Shown here piece after piece: positions 1-9,219 of a DNA stretch of 64,000 nucleotides. The notes beneath the pieces were generated by a model. The model did no database searches. It was not told where the DNA came from and saw only the letters and a list, made by a program, of their open reading frames with translations. How positions within the stretch are numbered: the stretch's first letter is position 1; every line of letters starts with the position of its first letter. This DNA comes from Nocardioides daedukensis (GTDB taxonomy: Bacteria > Actinomycetota > Actinomycetes > Propionibacteriales > Nocardioidaceae), in NCBI RefSeq assembly GCF_013408415.1, contig NZ_JACCAA010000001.1:2914001-2978000 (forward strand), in the 5' to 3' direction. The position numbers and the translations under genes are program-made.

Positions 1-1202
1 TCGCCAGCCTCGGCGAACCCGTTGAACCGTTCGACGGTGCTCACCAGGGCGTCGCCGGGGACGCCGATCTCGTCGGCCAGGGCCACCAGGGAGTCCGCGC
101 GGGTCCAGGTCCCGGCCGCGAGGTGGTCCTCGGGGTCGCCCTCGGGGATCGCGATCGCGGGGATGTGGCCCAGCGAGGTGTTGTCGAAGATCACGTACGA
201 GGGGATGCGTGCGGGGTCGGCGGCCATCTGTCGCCCCATCTGGTCATAGGGCAGCGACTCGTTGGCATAGCGCGTGCCGTTCTGGTCCACGATGAGCCCG
301 CCGCGGAAGCCCAGCGTGAACGCGGCCGAGCCGTCCGGGTGTGCGATGCCGGGAGTGAACCAGGCCTGGTCCATCAAGTCGGTGGCAGCGCCCAACGCGA
401 CCGCAGCCGCGATCGGCTCACCGGTGTTGCTGCCCTCGGGGGCCATCGTCCACGCCGCATTGCCGGGGACACCGTGCCGGGCGCGCTCCTCGTGGTTGCG
501 CTCGAAGCCTCCGGCGGCGAGGAGTACGCCGTCGCGCGCCGCGAGGCGGACCCGCGCGCCGTTGGTGCCGTTCCCGGCCACCCCGACGACGCGACCGTCC
601 TCGGTGATCAGTTCGTCGACGGCCACACCGGTATGCACGGTGCCGTTGCCCGTGGCGTCGAGAGCCAGCAGGAAGCGGCCGATGTAGGCACGACCGGCAG
701 CCAGCGGCTGGCCGAGGTGGTGCGACTTGCCGACGCGCTCGCGGTCGACCGGTGGGCGGACCAGGTCGAGGCGCTCGCCGATCTGCTCCAGAGGCAGCGG
801 CGTGGGCACGAACGAGCGCCCGCCGGGCACGCGGCCGGGCCGCTCGAAATAGTCCGGGAAGGCCTGGAACTGGAACTCCAGCAGAGGGTCTTCCTCCAGC
901 TTTGTCACCAACTCCGGTGACTCGGTGAGGAACGCCTCGAGTTTGACCTGGTCCGGCTCGTCGAGGAGTGCATTGAGATAGGTGCGCGCGGATTCAGTCG
1001 AGTCGACCAGGCCGGCCCGCTCCTGCACGACGGTTCCCGGGAGCCAGGCAGCCGCGCCGCTGTAGGCCGTGGTACCTCCGAGACGATCGGTCTTCTCGAC
1101 CACGGCGACCTTCTTGCCGGCCTTCGCGGCCAGGTAGGCACCGGTCATCGCGCCGGCTCCGGAACCGACCACCACCACGTCGTACTCTGCATCCCAGGTC
1201 AT
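1..1202 (-). CDS. FAD-binding dehydrogenase, 3-ketosteroid delta1-dehydrogenase (KstD)-like, partial
   Basis: The gene starts at ATG 1202 on the minus strand and runs off the left edge, so about 400 N-terminal residues are visible. The N-terminus reads MTWDAEYDVVVVGSGAGAMTG, a Rossmann FAD site (GSGAGA at residues 13-18) followed by VVEKTDRLGGTTAYSGA, the pattern of the KstD/fumarate-reductase flavoprotein family. Known KstD enzymes introduce the C1-C2 double bond in ring A of 3-ketosteroids, which precedes ring opening. The gene is divergent from a TetR regulator and next to side-chain beta-oxidation genes, which supports a steroid role. The C-terminus is missing, so a related ketosteroid or other FAD dehydrogenase cannot be excluded. 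The long open frames on the opposite strand here are shadows. Confidence 0.8.
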   Translation of the reverse strand, partial: MTWDAEYDVVVVGSGAGAMTGAYLAAKAGKKVAVVEKTDRLGGTTAYSGAAAWLPGTVVQERAGLVDSTESARTYLNALLDEPDQVKLEAFLTESPELVTKLEEDPLLEFQFQAFPDYFERPGRVPGGRSFVPTPLPLEQIGERLDLVRPPVDRERVGKSHHLGQPLAAGRAYIGRFLLALDATGNGTVHTGVAVDELITEDGRVVGVAGNGTNGARVRLAARDGVLLAAGGFERNHEERARHGVPGNAAWTMAPEGSNTGEPIAAAVALGAATDLMDQAWFTPGIAHPDGSAAFTLGFRGGLIVDQNGTRYANESLPYDQMGRQMAADPARIPSYVIFDNTSLGHIPAIAIPEGDPEDHLAAGTWTRADSLVALADEIGVPGDALVSTVERFNGFAEAG

Positions 1203-1364
1203 CTGACACCTCTCGGGTCATTGGCACCCGCGCCGATCGCGTGGCCGGGTCACAGCCCACCGCAGCTGGCCGCGCCGGACCAGCCCGGTCTCGCTGAGCG
1301 GTAGGCTGCCGCGCATCGGAGCCCACCCTCGGACGAGCATTGACCAACCGATCGAGGGGGAGAA

Positions 1365-1973
1365 GTGCCAAGAATCGCCGAGGTCCGGCTGCCGGCCCAG
1401 CCGAACTCACCGCAGCAGCAGGAGCGGGTGAACCGGATTCTCCGTGCTGCCGCGCGACAGGGGGCCGCCCACGGGCTCGAGCGCGTCCAGATGCAGGAGA
1501 TCGCCAAGGAGTCCGGTGTCGCGATCGCCACCCTCTATCGCTACTTCCCCTCGAAGATGCACCTGTTCACCGGCGTGATGCGGATGCAGATCGGCCGGAT
1601 CGGTGCCGAGGTCTCACAGCCCGCCGACGGCACGGATCCCGTCGACGCGGTGACCGACCTGATGCTGGCCGCGACCAAGCGGATGCTCGACTCCCCGAAG
1701 CTGGCCCACGCGATGATGACCTCCAACAACGCTGCCTTCCATGCCACGGAGGCCGGCGCGCATGAGACCCACCTGGCCTTCAAGGGGCTGATCCTGCGGG
1801 CTGCAAGAATCGCGGAGCCGACCCCGCGCGACGAGCAGCTGGTCCGGCTGATCGAGCAGTCGTGGTTCGGTGCGCTCAACTCCGCACTGAACGGTCGCAC
1901 CACCCGGGAGGAGAGCGAGGACGACATCCGGCTCTCATGTCGGCTGCTGCTTCCCGCCTGGTCGGAGCGTTGA
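1365..1973 (+). CDS. TetR-family transcriptional regulator
   Basis: A 202-residue TetR-type repressor. The start is GTG 1365, preceded by the purine-rich run GAGGGGGAG. The N-terminal helix-turn-helix is clear at about residues 25-72 (ERVNRILRAAARQGA, then IAKESGVAIATLYRYFPSK), and the C-terminal ligand domain is generic. The DNA-binding part resembles KstR-type steroid regulators, which are released by steroid CoA thioesters. It is transcribed away from the KstD-like gene across a 162-nt region, the usual arrangement for an autoregulated local repressor. It is the only TetR gene in the island, so it is the best candidate to bind the repeated 14-bp motif found upstream of the steroid genes. 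That link is inference. No classical KstR or KstR2 operator was seen. Confidence 0.88.
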   Translation: MPRIAEVRLPAQPNSPQQQERVNRILRAAARQGAAHGLERVQMQEIAKESGVAIATLYRYFPSKMHLFTGVMRMQIGRIGAEVSQPADGTDPVDAVTDLMLAATKRMLDSPKLAHAMMTSNNAAFHATEAGAHETHLAFKGLILRAARIAEPTPRDEQLVRLIEQSWFGALNSALNGRTTREESEDDIRLSCRLLLPAWSER

Positions 1974-1983
1974 CGAACCCCTG

Positions 1984-2017
1984 CCAGTGAACCGTGCTCG
2001 AGACCACTGACCGGGAG
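1984..2017 (+). promoter_or_regulatory. Two copies of the island motif upstream of the first SDR
   Basis: CCAGTGAACCGTGC (1984-1997) and CCACTGACCGGGAG (2004-2017) lie 20 bp apart start to start, about two helical turns, and end 33 nt before ATG 2051. The second copy matches the motif seen before other transcription units of the steroid island (3605, 4745, 10933, 11869, 16120, 23490). This is a proposed operator, assigned by recurrence only. Confidence 0.5.
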
Positions 2018-2050
2018 CGCTGTGGGCGAGCCCAGAAGCCGGGTGCCACC

Positions 2051-2803
2051 ATGCGAAGCATGAACAGGTTCAGTGGGACGAACGTGCTCGTCACAGGTGC
2101 GGCCTCGGGCATCGGGGCCGCGACTGTACGCCGTCTCGTGAGCGAGGGAGCCGCAGTCTTCGCGGTGGACCGCGACGAGGAAGGGCTCTCCGAGACCGCC
2201 GCGTCCGCACTCGGGTCAGGACGTGTCGAGACCGCGGTCGTCGACGTCACCGACGAAGCCGCGGTCGCACGCGTGGTGAACGATGCCGTGACGCGACTGG
2301 GCGGGATCGAGGTGTTGATCAACATCGCCGGGATCCAGCGGACCACGCCGATCGAGACGCTCACTGTCGCCGACATGCGTGAGCTCTTCGAGGTCAACAT
2401 GATCGGCACGATGGTCTTCTGTCGCGAGGCACTGCGACACCTGCCCGAGCAGGTCGGGGTGATCGTGAACATCGCCTCCACGGCGGCCGACCACGGCAAT
2501 CCCTACATGTCGGCCTATGCGGCCTCGAAGGGGGCAGTGCTCGCCTTCTCCAAGACGCTGGCCGCTGAGCTGGTCGTCCGCGGTATCCGGGTCGTCCCCG
2601 TCTCGCCGGGCACGACGGTCACCCCCCTCACCGCGAACGTGGTCCCGGGTGACCTGGACTTCTCCTACTTCAACCGAGTCCGTTCCTTGCTCGGTCCGGC
2701 CGATCCGGACCAGATCGCCGCGGCGATTGCCTTTGCTGCCTCGCGGGACGGTTCCTATCTGACCGGGGCCGAGCTCCGCGTCGACGGAGGGTCGCACACA
2801 TGA
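2051..2803 (+). CDS. SDR-family NAD(P)-dependent oxidoreductase (probable hydroxysteroid dehydrogenase)
   Basis: A classical short-chain dehydrogenase of about 250 residues. It has the cofactor motif VTGAASGIGAAT, the structural NIAG motif, the Ser of IASTAADHG and the catalytic YAASK. It ends in a C-terminal LTGAELRVDGG segment typical of FabG-like enzymes. ATG 2051 is taken as the start; ATG 2060 (MNRFSG) is equally plausible and neither has a strong ribosome site. The stop overlaps the start of the next SDR by four bases (ATGA), so the two are translationally coupled. Substrate is inferred from context: oxidation of a hydroxyl on a steroid nucleus or of a side-chain hydroxyacyl-CoA. Confidence 0.85.
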   Translation: MRSMNRFSGTNVLVTGAASGIGAATVRRLVSEGAAVFAVDRDEEGLSETAASALGSGRVETAVVDVTDEAAVARVVNDAVTRLGGIEVLINIAGIQRTTPIETLTVADMRELFEVNMIGTMVFCREALRHLPEQVGVIVNIASTAADHGNPYMSAYAASKGAVLAFSKTLAAELVVRGIRVVPVSPGTTVTPLTANVVPGDLDFSYFNRVRSLLGPADPDQIAAAIAFAASRDGSYLTGAELRVDGGSHT

Positions 2804-3576
2804 ACAGGACTGCTGTCGTCACCGGATCGGCGTCCGGGATCGGACGCGCCGTGACCGATGCCCTTCTCGCGCGCGGTGACCGGGTGATCGGGGTCGACCT
2901 GCGCAACGCCGACGTCCTCGCCGACCTTTCCACGACCTCCGGCCGCGCCGAAGCGGTGGCCGGCGTGCTCGGCGCCGCCAACGGTCCGGTCGACGTCGTG
3001 GTTGCGTGCGCGGGCATCTCGGGTACGTCGCCTGCCGTGGTGTCGGTGAACTTCTTCGGCGTGGTCGAGCTGCTCGAGGGCCTGCGCTCGGCGCTGGCCG
3101 CGTCGTCCGCTCCGCGCGCCGCCGTGGTCGCCTCCAGCGTCGCCGTCCACGCCTCCGACGCCGAGCTCGACCAGGCCTGCGCGGACCGCGACGAGGCCTC
3201 GGCACGAGCCCGGGCCGAGGCGCTCACCGAGCAGGGACACGGACACGCGATCTATCCCGGATCCAAGGCCGCGTTGGCCAAGTGGGTACGCCGGGTCGCG
3301 GTCACGCCGGAGTGGGCCGGCGCCGGAATCCCGCTCAACGCGGTGGCCCCGGGCGTCGTGCTGACGCCGATGTCGGCCGGGCTCTTTGATGACCCGAGGA
3401 TGGTCGCCGCCATGGACCAGGCAGTGCCGATGCCGCTCAACGGCCACCAGGAGCCCGAGGTGATCGCCGACGTGCTGGCCTTCCTGGTCTCGCGTGAGAA
3501 CTCGCACGTCACCGGCCAGGTGGTCTTCGCCGACGGCGGCGCCGAGGTCGTCCACCGGGGTTCCGCGCAGTTCTGA
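2800..3576 (+). CDS. 3-alpha-hydroxysteroid dehydrogenase-like SDR
   Basis: A 258-residue SDR with an unusually short central region, as in 3-alpha-hydroxysteroid dehydrogenase/carbonyl reductase (HsdA type). Recognisable segments are VTGSASGIGRAV, IGVDLRNADVLADLST, VVSVNFFGVVELL, VVASSVA and the active-site YPGSKAAL, followed by LNAVAPGVVLTPM. The phrases matching 'DIRDAEVIADLST' and 'NVVSVNYFGATELM' of the Comamonas enzyme are the basis for the call. HsdA oxidises the 3-alpha-hydroxyl typical of bile acids, whereas cholesterol carries a 3-beta-hydroxyl. This gene is therefore the main hint that the island handles bile-acid-type steroids. It is coupled to the preceding SDR by an ATGA overlap and followed by a strong hairpin. 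Confidence 0.82.
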   Translation: MNRTAVVTGSASGIGRAVTDALLARGDRVIGVDLRNADVLADLSTTSGRAEAVAGVLGAANGPVDVVVACAGISGTSPAVVSVNFFGVVELLEGLRSALAASSAPRAAVVASSVAVHASDAELDQACADRDEASARARAEALTEQGHGHAIYPGSKAALAKWVRRVAVTPEWAGAGIPLNAVAPGVVLTPMSAGLFDDPRMVAAMDQAVPMPLNGHQEPEVIADVLAFLVSRENSHVTGQVVFADGGAEVVHRGSAQF

Positions 3577-3577
3577 G

Positions 3578-3628
3578 GCGCTGGCTCGTCCCGTAGTCGG
3601 CCGACCACTGGTCGGGACGAGCCGGCGC
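3578..3628 (+). terminator. Inverted repeat after the SDR pair
   Basis: GCGCTGGCTCGTCCCG (3578-3593) pairs with CGGGACGAGCCGGCGC (3613-3628), a 16-bp stem with one mismatch and a 19-nt loop. It lies directly after the stop at 3576, so termination is the simplest reading, although there is no U tract. The right half contains a copy of the island motif (3605-3618), so the element could also be a two-site operator. Confidence 0.5.
3605..3618 (+). promoter_or_regulatory. Island motif upstream of the ChsB1-like gene
   Basis: CCACTGGTCGGGAC, 74 nt before ATG 3693. It overlaps the 3' arm of the preceding hairpin. Assigned as a putative operator by similarity to CCACTGACCGGGAG at 2004. Confidence 0.4.
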
Positions 3629-3692
3629 AACCGCGTCTCGGGACGTCGTACGGTCCCGGCACACGTCACCGAAGAAAGCACCGAGGAGAGCA

Positions 3693-4616
3693 ATGACTGA
3701 GACCAGCCTGGCCGGACGCACCGCGATCGTGACCGGCGCCGGTGGCGGCCTCGGCCGCGCCGAGGCCCTGGCCCTGGCGGCGGCCGGCGCGAACGTCGTG
3801 GTCAACGACTACAGCGCGGCCGGCGACGAGGTCGTTGCCGAGATCAAGGCCGCCGGCGGCGAGGCGATCGCGGTGCGCGGGGACATCGGCGAGTGGGCGC
3901 TCGGCGACCAGCTCGTCGCTGCGGCGCTGGACACCTGGGGTTCGCTCGACATCGTCGTGAACAACGCCGGCGTGCTGCGCGACAAGATGATCTTCAGTCT
4001 CACCGAGTCGGACTGGGACGAGGTGATCCGCGTGCACCTCAAGGGCCACGCCTCTCTCTCCCGGGCCGCAGCGGTGCACTGGCGCGCCGCATCCAAGGCT
4101 GCAGGCGCTCCGATCTATGGCCGTCTGGTCAACACCACCTCGGAGGCGTTCCTCTTCGGTTCGGCCGGTCAGCCGAACTACTCCGCAGCGAAGGCCGGCA
4201 TCGTCGCCCTGACCCTGTCGGCGAACCAGGGCCTGTCGCGCTATGGGGTGACCGCGAACGCGATTGCCCCGCGGGCCCGCACTGCGATGACGGAGAAGGT
4301 CTTCGCCGGCGACCCGAACGAGGAGCGTGAGCTCGACATCCTGGCTCCCGAGCGGGTGGCGACGTTCGTGTCCTACCTCGCCTCACCGGCCGCGGCCGGG
4401 ATCAGTGGGCAGGTCTTCGTCGTCTATGGCGACATGGTCGCGCTGATGGATTCGCCGAAGGTCGAGCAGAAGTTCACCGCAGACTCGGGCGTATTCTCCA
4501 CCGACGAGCTGGCCGCCAAGCTGGGCAGCCACTTCGAGGGCCGTTCGCCGCACCAGACCTACGCGGCGTACTCGGTCGCCGAGCTCGACACCACCGGGGT
4601 GCAGAACCTCAACTGA
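3693..4616 (+). CDS. SDR-type beta-hydroxyacyl-CoA dehydrogenase (ChsB1/Hsd4A-like)
   Basis: A 307-residue SDR of the peroxisomal multifunctional-enzyme type: VTGAGGGLGRAEALALAAAGANVVVND at the N-terminus, NNAGVLRDKMI, a long insertion (WRAASKAAGAPIYGRLVNTTS) and the catalytic YSAAKAG. The length and the C-terminal extension after the Rossmann fold match the actinobacterial steroid 3-hydroxyacyl-CoA dehydrogenase ChsB1 (about 317 residues in M. tuberculosis), which makes the 3-keto side-chain CoA thioester cleaved by the FadA5 thiolase. That thiolase gene follows 207 nt downstream. Start at ATG 3693 with GAGGAG just upstream. Specificity for steroid thioesters is inferred from this pairing. 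Confidence 0.82.
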   Translation: MTETSLAGRTAIVTGAGGGLGRAEALALAAAGANVVVNDYSAAGDEVVAEIKAAGGEAIAVRGDIGEWALGDQLVAAALDTWGSLDIVVNNAGVLRDKMIFSLTESDWDEVIRVHLKGHASLSRAAAVHWRAASKAAGAPIYGRLVNTTSEAFLFGSAGQPNYSAAKAGIVALTLSANQGLSRYGVTANAIAPRARTAMTEKVFAGDPNEERELDILAPERVATFVSYLASPAAAGISGQVFVVYGDMVALMDSPKVEQKFTADSGVFSTDELAAKLGSHFEGRSPHQTYAAYSVAELDTTGVQNLN

Positions 4617-4651
4617 CCCCGCGAGCCGTCAGCTGCCTCGCCAGGTCTGCC

Positions 4652-4690
4652 GCCGATGCCTGCCCCCGGGAACGGGTGGCAGGCATCGGC
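4652..4690 (+). terminator. Hairpin terminator after the ChsB1-like gene
   Basis: GCCGATGCCTGCC pairs with GGCAGGCATCGGC, with partially paired CCCG/CGGG inside, giving a stem of up to about 17 bp with a very short loop. No U tract follows, as is common in high-GC actinobacteria. It separates the 3693 gene from the thiolase operon. Confidence 0.65.
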
Positions 4691-4744
4691 CATGTGGTGG
4701 CTCCCGAACGCGTCGTTGCCGCGCCGGGCAACGGCCGCTCGCGG

Positions 4745-4758
4745 CCACTGAGTGGGAG
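4745..4758 (+). promoter_or_regulatory. Island motif upstream of the thiolase operon
   Basis: CCACTGAGTGGGAG, 65 nt before the thiolase ATG at 4824. The first 11 bases form a near-perfect dyad (CCACT-G-AGTGG). Putative operator, supported by recurrence only. Confidence 0.45.
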
Positions 4759-4781
4759 ACCTCAGCGCGGCCACGCCGTAG

Positions 4782-5999
<1,218 letters not shown>

Positions 6000-6001
6000 A
6001 C

Positions 6002-8227
6002 ATGTCTGAGACCAGCCTGACCGAGAAGGGCCTGGGCGCGATCGGCCTGGGCGAGGACCTGGAGCACCTGCGCGACTCGGTCCGCGGCCTGCTCCGTCGC
6101 CACATCAGCGAGGACGTCGTCCGCGAGGCCGTGGAGGCCAAGGAGGAACTGCTTCCGACCTGGTGGCCGACCCTGGCCCAGAACGGTCTGCTCGGCCTGC
6201 ACCTGGCCGAGGAGCACGGCGGTGCCGGCTTCGGTCTCAACGAGCTGGCCGTCGTACTCGAGGAGGCCGGGCGCCTGCTCGTGCCCGGTCCGCTGGTGCC
6301 GACCGTGCTCGCCTCCGCCGTGCTCGACGCGGCCGGGCACACCCGGTTCCTCGCCGGGCTCGCCGACGGTACGTCGATCGGCGCGCTCGACCTCTCCGGA
6401 GAACGGACCGCCCTGGTCGGCACCCCCTTGGCCGACGGCGCCCTGCGCGTCGAGGGCACGAGCACCGCGATCATCGGCGGCCAGCTCGCCGACCTGTTCC
6501 TGCTGCCGGTGGCCACCGACGGGTCGACGGCCTGGGTGGTCGTTGAGCGCTCGCAGGTAGAGGTCGTCAACGAGCACAGCCACGACCTGACCCGGCGTCT
6601 CGCGACGGTGCGGACGAACGGACTGGAGGTGCCGCGCGACGACGTACTCGACATCGTCGCGCAGCGGCCCCTCGACCTGGCCGCCGTCGTGCTGGGTGCC
6701 GAGTCCGCCGGCATCGCCGACTGGGCCACCGCGACCGCCGCCGACTACGCCGGCACGCGGGAGCAGTTCGGCCGACGGATCGGCCAGTTCCAAGGCGTCA
6801 AGCACCGTGTCGCCCGGATGCTCGTGCGCACCGAACAGGTCCGTGCCTGCGCCTGGGACGCTGCCCGCGCCGCCGATTCCGCACGGGCCGCCGGCCCGGA
6901 GTCGGTCAGGCAGGCCACGCTGACCGCCGCGATGGCCGCGGCCACCTCGGTGCCCACGACGCTGGTCGTGGTGAAGGAGCTGATCAACACTCTCGGCGGC
7001 ATCGGTTACACCTGGGAGCACCTGGCCGGTTTCGCGCTGCGCCGTGCCCTGACCAGCTCGATCCTGCTCGGCGCCAGCGACACCTGGGAGGTGCGCGTCG
7101 CGGAGCTCTCCCTGGCCGGGACGCGACGACCGCTGAGCCTCGAGCTGCCGCCCGAGGCAGAGGAGATCCGTGCGCGGATCTCCGCCGAGCTGGACCCGAT
7201 CCAAGGCAGCGGCGACGCGGTCGCCCAACTGGCCAACCTGGGCTACACCGCGCCGCACTTCCCGGCGCCGTGGGGCAAGGCCGCCGACGCCGTCACCCAG
7301 GTGGTGATCGCCGAGGAGCTGGCCAAGCGCGACCTCGTGCCGCACGACATGATCATCGGCAACTGGGCCGTCCCGACCCTGCTCGCGCACGGCGACGAGT
7401 CGATCCAGCAGCGCCTTGTCCCGCCGTCCCTGCGCGGTGACATCACCTGGTGCCAGATGTTCTCCGAGCCCGGCGCCGGCTCCGACCTCGCCGCGCTGAC
7501 CACCAGGGCGGAGAAGGTCGACGGAGGTTGGCGGATCAACGGTCAGAAGGTGTGGACCTCCGGCGCCGCCGGCTCCGACTACGCCATCCTGCTGGCACGC
7601 ACGGATCGCGAGGCGGCCAAGCACAAGGGCATTTCCTACTTCGTGCTCGACATGACCACGCCCGGCATCGACATCCGGCCGCTGCGCGAGCTGACCGGGG
7701 GAGCGCACTTCAACGAGGTCTTCCTCGACGACGTGTTCATCCCCGACGAGATGCTGGTCGGCAAGCCCGGTGAGGGCTGGCGCTTGGCGATCACCACCCT
7801 GGCCAACGAGCGGGTGCACATGACCAGCAACTCGGCCACCGGCACCCAGGAGCTCCTCTTCGAGCACGTCGACCGCAGCTCGCCGGCACAGCTGGCCAGG
7901 CTCGGTCGACTGCTCGCCGATGCCCAGGCCGGCGGGCTGCTCGGTCTGCGCCAGACGATCCGCTCCATCTCCGGACTCGAGCCCGGAGCGGAGTCGAGCG
8001 TGGCCAAGCTGGCCAGCGCGGAGACGATCCAGGCGACCTGGCAGACGCTGATGGAGTTCCAAGGAGCCGACTCGCTCACCGTCGACCCGACCGAGCGCAG
8101 CGCGACCTGGTGGTTCCTGAGCAGCCGCGCGCTGACGATCGCCGGCGGCACGACCGACGTACAGCTGAACATCATCGGAGAGCGCATCCTCGGACTGCCG
8201 CGCGATCCCGCACCGGAACGGAAGTGA
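6002..8227 (+). CDS. Fused two-domain acyl-CoA dehydrogenase (FadE34/ChsE3-like)
   Basis: A 741-residue protein with two complete acyl-CoA dehydrogenase units in tandem. Unit 1 (about residues 15-370) includes EEHGGAGFGLNELAVVLEEAG and YAGTREQFGRRIGQFQGVKH. Unit 2 (about 395-741) includes FSEPGAGSDLAALTTRA, WTSGAAGSDYAILLART and a C-terminal GGTTDVQLNIIGERILGLP. This fused architecture and size are those of FadE34 (ChsE3), the flavoprotein that oxidises C24 steroid-CoA thioesters with a five-carbon carboxylated side chain, such as cholyl-CoA-type substrates. ATG 6002 is chosen because it lies two bases after the thiolase stop. An upstream in-frame start would run inside the thiolase gene. Confidence 0.88.
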   Translation: MSETSLTEKGLGAIGLGEDLEHLRDSVRGLLRRHISEDVVREAVEAKEELLPTWWPTLAQNGLLGLHLAEEHGGAGFGLNELAVVLEEAGRLLVPGPLVPTVLASAVLDAAGHTRFLAGLADGTSIGALDLSGERTALVGTPLADGALRVEGTSTAIIGGQLADLFLLPVATDGSTAWVVVERSQVEVVNEHSHDLTRRLATVRTNGLEVPRDDVLDIVAQRPLDLAAVVLGAESAGIADWATATAADYAGTREQFGRRIGQFQGVKHRVARMLVRTEQVRACAWDAARAADSARAAGPESVRQATLTAAMAAATSVPTTLVVVKELINTLGGIGYTWEHLAGFALRRALTSSILLGASDTWEVRVAELSLAGTRRPLSLELPPEAEEIRARISAELDPIQGSGDAVAQLANLGYTAPHFPAPWGKAADAVTQVVIAEELAKRDLVPHDMIIGNWAVPTLLAHGDESIQQRLVPPSLRGDITWCQMFSEPGAGSDLAALTTRAEKVDGGWRINGQKVWTSGAAGSDYAILLARTDREAAKHKGISYFVLDMTTPGIDIRPLRELTGGAHFNEVFLDDVFIPDEMLVGKPGEGWRLAITTLANERVHMTSNSATGTQELLFEHVDRSSPAQLARLGRLLADAQAGGLLGLRQTIRSISGLEPGAESSVAKLASAETIQATWQTLMEFQGADSLTVDPTERSATWWFLSSRALTIAGGTTDVQLNIIGERILGLPRDPAPERK

Positions 8228-8229
8228 GC

Positions 8230-8880
8230 ATGAGCGAGAAGCCAGAGCTGGTGCCGGGGGAGACCCGGAAGCTGGAGGTGCTGACCGCGATTCCCAAGAA
8301 CGAGGGTGTCGACAGTGCCGTGGCCGCCACCCGGCGGGTGATCAGCGCGCTGCTGCACGCCGGTGACCGCACCTCGGCCGAGATGGGCGCGGTCGCGGCG
8401 CAGCTCAACGCGATCGCCGACCACCTCGACGAGCACAACGGCCCGGTCGATGACCGCCTGGTCGACATGTGGTCCGGCGAGGGCGTCACCCGCCACGACC
8501 CGATCACCGGTGCCGAGAACGCGATCGCTCCGCCGTTGCACCTCGCCGGACGCGAGGACGGATCGATCGGTGGAGTCGTCACACTCGGCCTGCCCTACCA
8601 GGGCCCGCCCGGCCACGTGCACGGCGGAGTCTCCGCGATGCTGCTCGACCACGTGCTCGGCGTCTCGAACGCCTGGGCCGGTACGTCGGGGATGACGGCA
8701 CGGCTGACCCTCAACTACCACCGCCCCACCCCGCTCTTCCAGGAGCTCGAGATCACCGGGCGACAGATGAAGGTCGAGGGTCGCAAGATCTGGACCGAGG
8801 GAGTGATCTCCGTCGACGGCGAGCCGTGTGTCTCGGCCGAGGGGCTCTTCATCAACAAGCAGGTCCCGCGGCCTCGCTGA
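8230..8880 (+). CDS. Hotdog-fold acyl-CoA thioesterase (PaaI/YbgC type)
   Basis: A 216-residue protein whose C-terminal 110 residues form a hotdog domain. The signature GPPGHVHGGVSAMLLDHVLG holds the HGG motif of PaaI-like thioesterases, and TARLTLNYHRPTPL and GRKIWTEGVISVDGEPCVSAEGLF are conserved strands. The N-terminal 90 residues are helical and not diagnostic. It starts two bases after the FadE34-like stop and is the last gene of the thiolase operon, so it probably hydrolyses steroid-CoA or pathway CoA esters to recycle CoA. It is followed directly by a repeat array. Confidence 0.85.
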   Translation: MSEKPELVPGETRKLEVLTAIPKNEGVDSAVAATRRVISALLHAGDRTSAEMGAVAAQLNAIADHLDEHNGPVDDRLVDMWSGEGVTRHDPITGAENAIAPPLHLAGREDGSIGGVVTLGLPYQGPPGHVHGGVSAMLLDHVLGVSNAWAGTSGMTARLTLNYHRPTPLFQELEITGRQMKVEGRKIWTEGVISVDGEPCVSAEGLFINKQVPRPR

Positions 8881-9219
8881 CTCTCTGCTGCCCTGCGCTC
8901 GGCGCCCGCTCCCGTCCTAACTGATGGGTTGGCGGGCGCCGCTTGCGTAACTGATGGGTTGGTGGGCGCCGCTTGCGTAACTGATGGGTTGGGCGGCGCC
9001 GGACGATTAACTGATGGTTTGGGCGGTGTTTTCAGCCTGATTCGGCTCCCAAAGCATCAGTTGGTTCGGACCCAGCCCCCAAGGCATCAGTTGCTGCAGA
9101 CGCAGATCCCCAAGGCATCAGTAACGCAGGAACCGGCTCCCAGGGCATCAGTTGCCCAGATGCCGGTTCCCCAAAGCATCAGTTGCGCACGCGCACCCGC
9201 AGGCGCACCCGCAGGCAGA
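8881..9219. repeat. Family A tandem array, 30-31-bp period, strand-switching (convergent intergenic)
   Basis: This 339-nt stretch has no gene. Four direct units with core AACTGATGGGTTGG start at 8919, 8949, 8979 and 9009, exactly 30 bp apart. Then five inverted units with core CCAAGGCATCAGTT end at 9062, 9092, 9123, 9153 and 9184. The direct half lies next to the 3' end of the plus-strand thioesterase and the inverted half next to the 3' end of the minus-strand ligase, so a transcript from either side could fold into a long imperfect stem. A long plus-strand frame crosses it but continues as a shadow of the ligase gene. Confidence 0.85.

Noticed and set aside
1203..1364. Island motif or KstR operator between the KstD-like and TetR genes
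   Set aside because: The best match (1211-1224, reverse strand CCAATGACCCGAGA) has only 9 of 14 positions; no KstR or KstR2 palindrome was seen.
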